NCBI GenBank assembly: GCA_024364735.1
Contig: JAGFNQ010000719.1
Location: 336,040-400,039, forward strand
Reading direction: 5' to 3'
Source of the DNA: Boesenbergia rotunda
Taxonomy: Eukaryota > Streptophyta > Magnoliopsida > Zingiberales > Zingiberaceae
Length of the DNA: 64,000 bases
How positions within the stretch are numbered: the first letter of the stretch is position 1; the number at the start of each line of letters is the position of its first letter. Position numbers and translations under genes: made by a program. The notes beneath the pieces are model-generated. The model was given only the letters and a program-made list of their open reading frames with translations, was not told the origin of the DNA and made no database searches. Below, one piece after another: positions 55,100 to 64,000 of the stretch.

Positions 55100-56024
55100 A
55101 AGGTTTCTGGTTTTATGTGTTTAGGATCGGTTATTTTTCTGCACATTATCATGTACTCTATTATTGTTGGATAATATTTGGATGTACGTAGGCTAACTTT
55201 TTGTTGCAGGCACTAGATTCCAACTATTATGGCATTAATGGTTATATATGTGATTGATTGTGTGTGTTGTAAATTAATTGAGTCCTCGGGGTTGACGAGG
55301 CTAAATTAGGTATTTAATTTTTGTAATTAAATATGACACCTGTTTAGCCAAGTTTTTTATTTACTTTTGATCTAGATTACATGTACACTCCTTTGTGGAG
55401 TATAGGATCAATGGATGTAAATAAGTAGCTAGTTATCTCGGCTCGGAGACTCCTTCATGGTGGCTTGCGCATGGAAAGGATGGAGTGGACGAAGCGGCAA
55501 CACGACTGCAAGCGCTTTGGAGACCAAGGTCATAATAGTTGGAAAAATCTAGGATTTTTCCTTAGTTATTATATTGGTTTATGTGTTTGTTGTGTGTGTG
55601 TGCATGTGAAAATCCTCGACGTAAATAACTAAGTGGGAGAAAGACCCTAAGGGTCCCATAGCCTCCATTACAATCTGACAAGTGATGCAAACAAGCCCGC
55701 GCGTTGGCTCTGAGTACCTTCCTCCATAACGGATAGGCTTGTTCTGCGGATCACTCGATCCGAAAAGACTATAGGAAATTATTGAAGAGCGTGTGTACTT
55801 CCCAAACGGAAGACACATAATCGAAATAATTTTCTTAGTATCGTGTAATGGTAAACATTTAGATACAAATATTAGTATCCTCTCCAACAGAGTCACTGCT
55901 ATTATTTATAGGGCCGAAGAGGACCAACTATTAATTTTACTTATCAGAAAGTTAGGTTGACAAGATAGTAAAATTAATGGGTAAAACCTCCTCTCACAAA
56001 TGTAGAATTCGTATACATCCACAC
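55100..56024 (+). other. B3 untranslated leader, first part
   Basis: Non-coding. Its second half is the inverted counterpart of the B0 leader (3905-4270). It ends at CACAC (56020-56024), the left copy of the target duplication of the solo LTR. Confidence 0.85.
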
Positions 56025-56412
56025 TATTGGGTATGGCTTGACGGTTTCACAAGCAACCACGGGGTCGAACCTGAGAGACCTCTCTATGTCTACGGATTAA
56101 AAATTTAATCCGAATAAAATTTAATCCGAATAGAGACCCATCTCCCAAACGACCGTCTCGTCGTCGTATTAATTAATCCAAGTCACAACATAGCCAAAAC
56201 CAAGGTTAAGGCCTTGTAACTTTCCAGATTAATTAACCGCGGAATAGACGACGAATGGATCACCAGTTTTTGTGTTTATATTCAGAGTCTATGACATAAT
56301 TAATTATCACATTAATTACCTAATAATTAACTCATGATAATAAATTAAACACATGCAATTAAATCTGCATGAAATATAACAAAACAAAGACAAAGCAAAA
56401 GTAAAACGGAGT
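56025..56412 (-). repeat. B-type solo LTR B4, its 3' part
   Basis: In minus orientation it begins (as LTR end) CCATACCCAATA at 56025 and runs to about 56412, where A3 sequence takes over. Together with 60694-61258 it forms one LTR flanked by CACAC on both sides (56020-56024 and 61259-61263). About 1.1 kb of its middle is missing at the A3 insertion. Confidence 0.85.
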
Positions 56413-57229
56413 TTGGGAGAGCCAATACAAAACCAGTATTAGATTCCCAAGGACAAGATTCACATCTTGCCTAACCCTTATTGAGGCTTTAGTCCAGGGG
56501 AGCCAATACAAAAATCATTTTTATAAGTAAATGATCTATTACTTAATTACTTGCCTGATTGTTTATTTTTAAAAATTTTTGTTATCATGCTTAGATTTAG
56601 GACTTGTTAGATTAAGGACAAAAGATTTAATTGAAATTTGAACATAGTATTGGGTGGAGGTGAGATGATAGTACGTTAGGGAAGCCTTTCTAATAAGATC
56701 AAGTATATCCTACTTGATATGTTTAGTCTGGTGGAACTAGCCGAAGCTACCGATCCAACACCCAAACTAGTTAGGCCAAAATCTTTCAAGAAGTAACTTG
56801 AAAAAGAATTTTCAGTAAAAGGCTTTGTAAAGGAAAGGGTTGATGCTCCAATAAGGCTACGGCCAAAGAAGGCCTTGTGCCTCACCATGACCTGGAAGTC
56901 AATTACTGAAAATCAAATTCACTTTACTACTTGTTAAATTTGAACCTAACACAAATTTCAACTAATCTTAGATTCAACACATTTTTCAAAATCAATAAAC
57001 TTAACCTTATAAATTTTCCAAAATCAATTCAATGTCTTCAAAATTAGCCATGCTTTTTAAAATTAAAATCTTTATTTTTGAAAACCTGTCTCACAAAACC
57101 CATAAGGTTAACGTGATTGATAACACTAGACTGAGTGAGACAGACTAGGTTGTGAAAGTCAATTTAAGCTATCCCTAACTCTAATTGGATCCAAATCGAA
57201 AAATATTTTATGTGTAGGAACATAAAGAT

Positions 57230-57961
57230 TTGGACCAATGGATGTTGGATAGTGGATGCTCCAGACACATTACTGGAGACAAATTGAAATTCACCAAAAT
57301 CAAGTTCAAGAACTTAGGCTCAGTAGCATTTGGCAACAATGCTACACTCAAAGTCATTGGGTCAGGTAACATTGAACTCAAGTCTAATTTTGAGATTAAG
57401 AAAGTACTCTTGGTTGAAAATTTTAAGTTCAATTTGCTTAGTATAAGTCAACTATGTGATACTGGCTACGTAGTTACATTCACCAACTCTGACTATGCTG
57501 CGTGCAAATTAGATAGAAAGAGTACAAGTGGAAGTTGCCAGTTATTAGGACATAGCCTAGTCAGCTGGTGTAGTAGAAAGCAACACTGCGTAGCCTTGTC
57601 CACAACTGAAGCAAAATATGTTGCCCTAGGAGAGTGTGTAGCACAACTTTTGTGGATGATGCACACTCTTAAGGATTTCCAACTTGACTACACCCAAACC
57701 CAAGTCTTTATTGATAACATCAGTTCAATCAACTTGACTAAGAATCCGATTCAACATTCCCAAACAAAACATATAGAAGTCAAACATCATTTTGTAAGGG
57801 ATCATGTAGCCAGGGGTAAAATAGTCCTTAAGCACGTGGACTCAAAATCCAACTTAGTTGACATCTTTACCAAACCCTTACCTGAGTCTGAGTTTAGCTC
57901 ACTAAGAAGGCAGTTAGGGTTGTGCTTAATAGAATATGACTTCTTTATTATTCAAAAATAA
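57230..57961 (+). CDS. A3 protease fused to RNase H by internal deletion (243 codons)
   Basis: One open frame joins a copia protease (DQWMLDSGCSRHITGDK, then FKFNLLSISQLCDTGYVVTF) to a copia RNase H (CKLDRKSTSGSCQLLGHSLVSW, LSTTEAKYVALGECVAQLLW, FIDNISSINLTKNP, HVDSKSNLVDIFTKPLPE). The join is near codon 85 at 'TNSDYAA'. GAG-pre-integrase, integrase and reverse transcriptase are deleted. The first codon is TTG after an upstream TAG, so no ATG start precedes it; the first in-frame ATG is at 57239, just before the active-site DSG. Whether it is translated is unknown. It contrasts with the stop-rich elements around it. Confidence 0.85.
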   Translation: MDQWMLDSGCSRHITGDKLKFTKIKFKNLGSVAFGNNATLKVIGSGNIELKSNFEIKKVLLVENFKFNLLSISQLCDTGYVVTFTNSDYAACKLDRKSTSGSCQLLGHSLVSWCSRKQHCVALSTTEAKYVALGECVAQLLWMMHTLKDFQLDYTQTQVFIDNISSINLTKNPIQHSQTKHIEVKHHFVRDHVARGKIVLKHVDSKSNLVDIFTKPLPESEFSSLRRQLGLCLIEYDFFIIQK

Positions 57962-59422
57962 TTTTTTTGTTTTTTTTAACAATTTGAAGAATCATTTCTT
58001 TTATCAAGTTTTCGAAATTTAAATGATTTTTCGACTTAGTTTTTTTTTCTTCAAAAACTACCCCTTTCAAAACTAGGGTTTTTGCGAAAATAGACATGGA
58101 CCCTAGAACTGCATGCACCGATAGATTTCGAAGCCAGCATCTCACAAGCACCTTAGGGTATTTTTGATTGATAACCTAGACTGGGTTGAGATGCTTAGGT
58201 CTATGCCTTGATTCAAGATACTTTAAGTCAGTGCATCTGTAGTAATTGGGGCAATAACTACAAGTTGAACAGCAATCAGATTAAGTGTCAAGCTTAGAAA
58301 CTCTAACTTGATCAGATCACTTAACTTGACTAACCCTAGTGAAGGCTACTATTTTATAACAGGTAGTAAGTAGCTAACTGGATTAAACAGGACCCGAACA
58401 AGATCGGTTTAATTTGGGTTGGTCCATGTTGTTGCTTGAAATCATTAGGGTTGGTTCAATACAGAATTACAAATTATTTGACTAGCTCTAATTTACTTGC
58501 ATTAAGTGTTATCATTTTTTTGATATATAGCAAGGGGGAGAGAAGCAAAAGGAAGAGGGAAAATTTTTCAATTTTTCAAAATTTCCATCTCTTTTTCAAA
58601 AAGTAAAGTAAAGAGTTCTAAGTGCTCAGTTTTTAAGTACTCCAAATTTTATTCTAAAGTTTTTTTAAAAAGTACTTAAAAAATGTTTTCAAATTTTTCT
58701 AAGGATTTTTGAGTGTCTTAAAAATGTTTTAGTACTTCAAATTTCTTTTAAAGATTTTTTTAGCACTTAAAAATATTGCTAAATTTTTCTATGTATTTTT
58801 AAGTGCTTTCAAAATACTTCGAAAAGGTTTCAAAAATTTCTAAGTGTGTTTTGAAAAACATTTTCTAAAAAAAAAATTCCTTAGTAAACAAAACTTGCCT
58901 GAGCTAATTTCCTTTCTCTAAAAAGTTTTTGGCAAATGGTACTAAGTAAAATTTTCTTAGTAAACAAATTTTGTTTAAAAATAATGGTTAAAGATCTTTT
59001 GGTGAAGATGTGTTAAGCAAATTCTCTCTAAGTTTGCAAAATTCTTCCCAAGCTCTGAAAAGTGAAATTTTTTAAGGGAAATCAGTTTTCAAAATTTGTT
59101 TTGCCTAAGTAAACTTCTTATATACAAGGTGTTGAAACAAAAATTAGGCTTGCAAAACATTGTCGAAGTGTTGAAAAGCTCTTAAGTTTTTTGTTGAAAA
59201 ACCTTTAGTCAAAAACCTAAAAGTTTTTTTGCTAAATTTTGAAAAACACTTAGCACTTAGAAAGTTTTTACAAAACCCGCATGACATTGGAAAATTCAGG
59301 GGGAGAACCTTTTCAGGGGGAGATAAAATGAATTCATTTACTTATTATTGTTAGATTACTACAATATGTTGTTTTAACTTAACTTTTTGAACTGTGTTGC
59401 CATAAATCAAAAAGGGGGAGAT
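57962..59422 (+). other. A3 3' non-coding region with repeated polypurine tracts
   Basis: About 1.46 kb, very rich in A and T, with many near-repeats of 'aaagttttt..aagtactt' (58600-59280). 'agggggag' tracts occur near 58532, 59299, 59318 and 59412, the last touching the LTR. Several polypurine tracts before the 3' LTR are a known Sirevirus feature. No envelope-like gene was found. Confidence 0.8.
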
Positions 59423-60693
59423 TGTTGGTGCCGGAAGCATCAAAGTCGAACCTATGTTTTGATAATGGCAATGGGTTCAGAAATTAAGATTTAGTTGTTA
59501 TCTAACAAGCTTATTAAATGTGCAGGAAAGTCCTAGGTATACTAGGCACAAAGTCCTGGTTCTATGAATTGGGCACTAAGTCCTGGCCGCGGGCTGGGCA
59601 ACGAAGACCTGGTGAGTAAAGCTAGGCACGAAGTCCTGGTCAAGGACTGGGCACCGAAGAACTAGTCGAGGATTGGGCACCGAAGACCTGGTGAGTAAAG
59701 CTGGGCACGAAGACCTGATCGCGGATTGAGCACGAAGACCTGGTGAGTGAAGCTGGGCAAAAGTCCAACTGGAGGAGCCGGTTGGCAAAAGGTAAATTCT
59801 CCCGAGAGGAGTAGGTGAGGACGTGTTCCCCGTAGGAGGGAACATTAGGCGTCGGTTCGAACTATGGTTCCATTTGGGAAACCCAAAGACAGAACCAAGA
59901 CAGCTTAGGCTGTAACGTTTAATATATCATGTATATTTGCTTCTTGTGTTTGGAACTAACCCTGGTTGCAGGAAATGAAGGGACGGTGTTTCTGCAGCTC
60001 AGGCGCCTCATTGGAAGGAGGCGCCTCACTGGGCTAGGCGCCTGTGTTGGTATAGGCGCCCCAGTGAAGGGTTAAACCAAGCCATCGAAGCAAACTACCA
60101 CGCAAGCCTCTGGACCAAGTCAAGTGAGGCGCCTGTGTTAACACAGGCACCCAGTCAACTCAGGCACCTCAATGAAGGGGATAGACGCTGACCAAGCCTG
60201 TGGATTAGAGTTCGCGAGGGAGAGGCCACGTGTCAGGCGCCCCTTCAACACATGTGCCCCACTGACCACTATAAAAGGGGGTTCACCCCCAATGCTTCAA
60301 CATCAATTGTTTTCATCTGCTACGCTCAAGCACTCCGCTCGACAAGTTCCGTACTCGCGATTCAAGCACTGATGACGACCCGCTGCTCCGGAAACTTCCA
60401 ACCCCTCTGGTCGTCGGTAAAACTGATTTTTCTTTAAGTGTTGTAACTCTGTTTTTCAAATTCTATATTTGTACACTTGAATTGTAATCATTCACGAAAA
60501 TATAGAATTGCCCATAGTAAACAGTCAAGGACCGTGGGCCTTGGTGTAGAAGCCGACCAGGACTCCGAACTAAGTAAAAACAAATTGTGTTAGCGTTTGG
60601 TTTTATTTTCCGCTGTGCAATTACTCTAACACTTCCGAAAAAAGTTTTACGAATGATATTCACCCCCCTCTATCGTTTCAATCCAATCCCGCA
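59423..60693 (+). repeat. 3' LTR of A3 (1271 bp)
   Basis: It starts TGTTGGTGCCGG and ends near AATCCCGCA. It contains the 'gggcacgaagacctggtgagtaaag' array (about 59540-59765), palindromic 'ggcgcctgtgttaacacaggc' near 60130, a TATA box (ctataaaagg, about 60270) and the 'caaggaccgtgggccttgg' block. Confidence 0.9.
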
Positions 60694-61258
60694 GCCCATC
60701 ATCCCGACACACCAGGACACGGATTCCATCAAAAATCAACGGCACACCATATAATTAATATTATTTACCAATTTACCGGGCCTATCAATTTAACAGAATA
60801 AATCTTGCGCATTAGTAAGTCAAAGAAATAATAAATAATTATACATGCCCGTCATTATTTCGGGATTAAGAGATCGTACTCCATAATATATATCCGAGGT
60901 CTAATCCAATTTATGATGTCAGTACAAAATTGGATGACCTCTCTTTTGGTCCTACTCAATGCTCACAAAGTGCACTAGTGCAATTCTATGGTTAAGACAA
61001 ACCACACCTAATTGCACTACAACCATCCCGATGGTTTGTCCAACTCCATCTCGACTGTGAGCCTCTTTCTTATACTTTTGCAAAGAACTTTATAATATGA
61101 TCTTCTGTGCAACACCATATACCATGTTATCTATAATGCCAAGTATGAGACATGTTGTGCATATACTAATATAAATATGCAACGTGTGATTTTGCGATTC
61201 TCTTTAAAATGTAAATGTATTAAAATCATAAGCAAGGTTTTTAGTATACATTCTAACA
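60694..61258 (-). repeat. B-type solo LTR B4, its 5' part
   Basis: On the minus strand it starts TGTTAGAATGTATAC at 61258 and runs 565 bp to 'gatgatgggc', where A3 interrupts it. CACAC follows at 61259-61263. Confidence 0.88.
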
Positions 61259-61263
61259 CACAC

Positions 61264-61390
61264 TAACGTGGCATGTGATATTCTCAATGTTTTGAGGTGT
61301 TGGTTGTTTTTGAAAATTTATTGTTTTGAGGAGTCAATTTATTTTCGAAAACTAGAGTGTGTGATTGTTGTGATTCTCAGGTGTTTTAAA
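61264..61390 (+). other. B3 leader, second part
   Basis: 'taacgtggcatgtgatattctc' onward continues the leader after 56024 and matches the B0 leader at about 3795-3925 in inverse orientation. Confidence 0.85.
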
Positions 61391-61607
61391 ATGGATCTAG
61401 ACCCACTTGACCTAGTTCAAAGAGAAAACCAAATAAATGCCACTAATGATAATAAAGATTAGGAATTAAATCTAGTCTTTATCTCAACTGTCGAGGAAAC
61501 CAAATGTGATCTTGTCGAGTTCTATGGCGAAAAATCTAGCGAGATTAATACTGAAGAGGAGTTTGAATATTTTAGGAAATGGTTAGAAGTAAATGAGACG
61601 ACTGAGT
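61391..61607 (+). pseudogene. B3 gag start with one stop, cut by D element
   Basis: An ATG at 61391 starts MDLDPLDLVQRENQINA. A TAG at 61460 replaces an expected Trp. The frame continues (ETKCDLVEFYGEKSSEI, EEFEYFRKWLEVNETTE) to 61607. The homologous B0 gag continues past this point, so the D LTR starts here. Confidence 0.8.
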
Positions 61608-61719
61608 TGTTGATGCAGTCTGACCCTGATTGTTGTTTTGGTGTTGACACCGATTTTAGTTTAGGTTGATGATTATGATGATTATGATTAAGTCCTGATC
61701 GGGGATCAGGCAGGGTATG

Positions 61720-62190
61720 GGAAATCCTAGCTTGGAGGGCTAGGAAAATCCTAACCTGGAGGGTTAGGTGTGGAAAATCATAGCATGGAGGGCTAGGTAT
61801 TGGAAAATCCTAACCTGGAGGGTTAGGTGTGGAAAATCCTAGCTTGGAGGGCTAGGTGTTGAAAAGTCCTAATTCGGAAGGGTTGGGTGAAAAGTCCTAG
61901 CTTGGAGGGCTAGGTGAAAAGTCCTAACTTGGAGGGTTAGGTGAAAAGTCCCAACTTGGAGAGTTAGGTGAAAAAGTCCTTACTTGGAGGGACAGGTCCT
62001 AGCTTGGAGGGCTAGGTTTGGAAAAGTCCTAATCCGGAAGAGTTGGGTGAAAAGTCCTAGCTTGGAGGGCTAGGTGAAAAGTCCTAACTTGGAGGGTTAG
62101 GTATAAATTCCCAACTTGGAGGGTTAGGTGAAAAATCCTTAGCTTGGAGGGCTAAGGTGGATGAAACCCTAGCTTGGAGGGCTAGGTTGG
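61720..62190 (+). repeat. Tandem array of about 27-bp units in D LTR
   Basis: Roughly 16-17 units of 'aaaatcctagcttggagggctaggtg', alternating 'agcttggagggct' and 'aacctggagggtt' forms. Each unit has inner symmetry (cctag...ctagg). Confidence 0.9.
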
Positions 62191-62194
62191 AGCC

Positions 62195-62800
62195 CCTGGA
62201 TCGGTCTGGTGACCGATCAGGGAGTTGGCACGGTGCTCCTTCGTGGATCGGTCTGGTGACCGATCCAGTGATGACTGATCGGTCTGGTGATCGATCAGGG
62301 AGTATGCGTTTCACCCATTGCTTTGCTCCTGATCGGTCTGGTGACCGATCAGGGAGCAAACAGTGAGGTTGAGTTCCCTTGCTGATCTGCTCCTGATCGG
62401 TCTGGTGACCGATCAGGATCACTGTGCAGATCATTCTGGAGAACGATCCAGCGTCGCGGGTTCGTCTCTATGATCGATCAGGACGGAGCCTGATCTGTCT
62501 GGACATGACCTGATCGGTCTGGTGATCGATCAGGAGGCTCCCTGATCGGTCCGGTGACCGATCAGGAGGTTTGGACTGCGAAGCTCAGAAATTGCCCGAT
62601 AAAGGGGTGGATCGGTCTGGTGATCGATCCACAACCTGGGATCGGTCTGGTGATCGATCCAGGAGAGTCCCAAAGAAATCGTGATTTCTAATTGAGCATT
62701 GGGGACCGATCAGGACGGAGCCTGATCGGTCTGGACCCAGCCTGATCGGTCTGGTGACCGATCAGGAGGCTCTCTGATCGGTCCGGTGACCGATCACTTT
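62195..62800. repeat. Array of hairpin palindromes in D LTR
   Basis: About twelve copies of GATCGGTC-TGGT-GACCGATC (8-bp perfect arms, 4-base loop; variants TCCGGT loop side or GATCGATC arm) with irregular spacers of about 10-60 bases. Confidence 0.9.
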
Positions 62801-63822
62801 AATTCAAAATGCACTGTCAGACGCTCTGATCGTGTCTGAACGTATCCGATTCTCTGCGCTTAACATCTGATACATGATTTCCTGCTTGATATGCTGTGCT
62901 AACACTCTGATTAAGCTGCAGGTGACAGGGGAAGATTCAAACACTCAAGGAGAGTCAATGGAGACCTTTCCTTGGAGCAGGTTTGTCTGTTTTTCCATCT
63001 CAGGTTGCAACGGGCACTGGCGCTGGCTGGAGCTGCTGTCTGGGGCTGGTCTGAGGGAGGCTCAGGGAATCCAGAGGAGCTCAGAGGTAGCTGGTGGTTG
63101 CAGGTGAGCAGCTGGAGGCTGCTGGGAGATGGTGTCACCTGATGCTTAGTGGAGGAACAAAAGGAGCGGAGGAGAGTTGGTTGTGTAGAGTTCTGCTACT
63201 TGAGTTCTTGCTACGACTTTGTGTTCTCCACAACTTGCTTGCGTGTTCTGAAGTTCCATCACTTTGAGCAAGCTACTGCAATCTTGAAGCAACCATCCCT
63301 TGCTTGAGCACTTGGAGGAAGGAACAAGGAGCTTCGAGTCCAACAGCGAGAAGACACGGGGAAAGGGTTCTTGCGTGAGATCGTCGCTGGGTGGAGCTCA
63401 GGAGGAAGCTTGCTGTGTTCTTGTCTTTGCTAAGTGCTAAGTAAGATCTTTCTTGTGTTTCATTGTGCTTAAACCTATATCTGTGATTGAAACGTTGTGG
63501 AGAGGTTTCTCCACCGAGAAGGAGGTTGCTTTCTATCCGGTATTAACCGGGGCTTGATCTGCCGACGATCAAGGGATCGCCCACCTTACGGGCACGCCAA
63601 GGAGTAGGGGCAAGTTATCCCCAAACCTTGTAAACCCTCTTGTTAGCGATCTTGCTAGTTGGTTTTGTCTGTTTTTGTTTCCTGCATTTCTGCACTCTGT
63701 TTCTATTGTTTCCGCTGCTGTGCTACTATCCGTGAAGTGCAGAGAAACCCTAAAGCGAAAGAAGTTTGTGTCTGACTATATTCACCCCCGCCCCCCTCTC
63801 TAGCCATCCGGGTTCCAACAAG

Positions 63823-63834
63823 TGGTATCAAAGC
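63823..63834 (+). promoter_or_regulatory. tRNA-Met primer-binding site of element D
   Basis: TGGTATCAAAGC differs from the usual site at one base. It lies two bases after the LTR end. Confidence 0.85.
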
Positions 63835-63878
63835 TTGGGGCTCTGTTTTTACAGATTAACAATTGAGAGCTATCATCC

Positions 63879-64000
63879 ATGGCGTTGAGAGAAGGATTTT
63901 CCACCACCCGACCTCCTTTCTTTGATGGCGCTGATTTCCAATATTGGAGATCAAAGATGGAGTATTATTTAAAGATGGACATCAACACTTGGTTCGCGGT
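63879..64000 (+). CDS. Element D gag, N-terminal part (runs off window)
   Basis: An ATG at 63879 starts MALREGFSTTRPPFFDG, then DFQYWRSKMEYYLKMD. This resembles the A1 gag start (MAMQEGFRTARPPLFSG). It is open for all 40 visible codons. It lies 44 bases after the primer site. The clean frame, primer site and LTR suggest a young Sirevirus-like element continuing beyond the window. Confidence 0.82.
   Translation, partial: MALREGFSTTRPPFFDGADFQYWRSKMEYYLKMDINTWFA

Larger units (their letters stand above)
56413..60693 (+). mobile_element. Deleted Sirevirus-like element A3 inside solo LTR B4
   Basis: It has no 5' LTR, primer site or gag. It starts in the gag-pol spacer, then has a protease fused in frame to RNase H (57230-57961), a long 3' non-coding region with several polypurine tracts, and a full 3' LTR (59423-60693). 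A deletion at its 5' side also removed part of the surrounding B4 LTR. Confidence 0.85.
53016..61607 (+). mobile_element. Copia element B3, 5' part, with nested solo LTR and A3
   Basis: LTR (53016-55085), primer site (55088), leader (to 56024, then 61264-61390) and gag start (61391-61607). Its leader is split by a minus-strand B solo LTR that itself contains A3. The gag is cut by the D element. No further B3 sequence is in the window. Confidence 0.85.
61608..63820 (+). repeat. 5' LTR of element D (2213 bp) with two repeat arrays
   Basis: The left border is set where B3 gag loses similarity to B0 gag, at TGTTGATGCAG. The right border is 'ggttccaaca', two bases before the primer site. It contains a tandem array (61720-62190) and a hairpin array (62195-62800). 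The right third (62880-63700) holds open frames without known domains. The TATA box was not clearly recognised. Confidence 0.75.

Noticed and set aside
57962..59422. Possible envelope-like gene, as carried by some Sireviruses, between A3 pol and 3' LTR
   Set aside because: No frame of useful length and very high A+T; only polypurine tracts are recognisable.
62084..62434. 116-codon minus-strand frame with repeated 'LPDRSPDRS'
   Set aside because: Direct translation of the hairpin array.
61720..62800. Regular repeats with spacers, CRISPR-like at first sight
   Set aside because: Eukaryotic LTR context, no cas genes, spacers of irregular length and related to the repeats.

Overview
This window looks like intergenic DNA from a large-genome flowering plant. 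I found no convincing host gene. Nearly all 64 kb can be assigned to nested LTR retrotransposons, plus one endogenous plant pararetrovirus (family Caulimoviridae, badnavirus-like). All LTR elements whose primer-binding site is visible use the initiator tRNA-Met site (TGGTATCAGAGC or one variant), as does the virus. Such nests are typical of monocots and other large plant genomes. The sequence alone does not identify the species, and any guess (for example Zingiberales or yam-like monocots, where badnavirus relatives are common) is weak.

For cross-reference I name the families by letter. A = Sirevirus-like Ty1-copia, LTR 1.26-1.35 kb starting TGTTGGTGC. B = Ty1-copia (Angela/Tork-like), LTR about 2.1-2.3 kb starting TGTTAGGATGTATAC. 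C = Ty1-copia of Angela type, LTR 2.1-2.3 kb starting TGTTAGTGATATGAG. D = Sirevirus-like, LTR 2.2 kb. E = Sirevirus-like LTRs of about 1.4 kb seen without their internal regions. G = Ty3-gypsy chromovirus (Tekay/Del-like), LTR 2.55 kb starting TGTAACGCCC.

Layout. 1-1576: 5' end of a minus-strand A element (A0), inserted into a decayed minus-strand B element (B0, 1577-4289). 4290-14658: plus-strand A element (A1) with a complete 5' LTR and gag, broken at about 7385-13675 by the pararetrovirus. 14659-31928: G element inserted in the A1 protease region; its pol is split by a complete minus-strand C element (C1, 21798-31645). 31929 is a single undetermined base that joins G to a 5'-truncated plus-strand C element (C2). 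C2 runs through a truncated LTR into a third C copy (C3), which ends at 42545. 42546-53015: a plus-strand B element (B1) interrupted by an E solo LTR, by a B LTR that itself carries an A solo LTR, and by another E LTR. 53016-61607: a second plus-strand B element (B3). Its leader holds a minus-strand B solo LTR, which in turn holds a deleted A element (A3). 61608-64000: start of a D element, cut by the window end.

The most interesting object is the pararetrovirus. On the minus strand it keeps intact ORF1 and ORF2 and a 740-codon 5' part of ORF3, with movement-protein-like sequence and a complete five-motif dUTPase domain. On the plus strand, head to head with these, lie the protease, reverse transcriptase and RNase H. 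They are split only by a 19-bp tandem duplication. A small extra reading frame, a promoter/poly(A) region and a tRNA-Met site follow. The coat-protein region is missing. The good state of its frames contrasts with the many nonsense codons of the surrounding retrotransposons and suggests a younger insertion.
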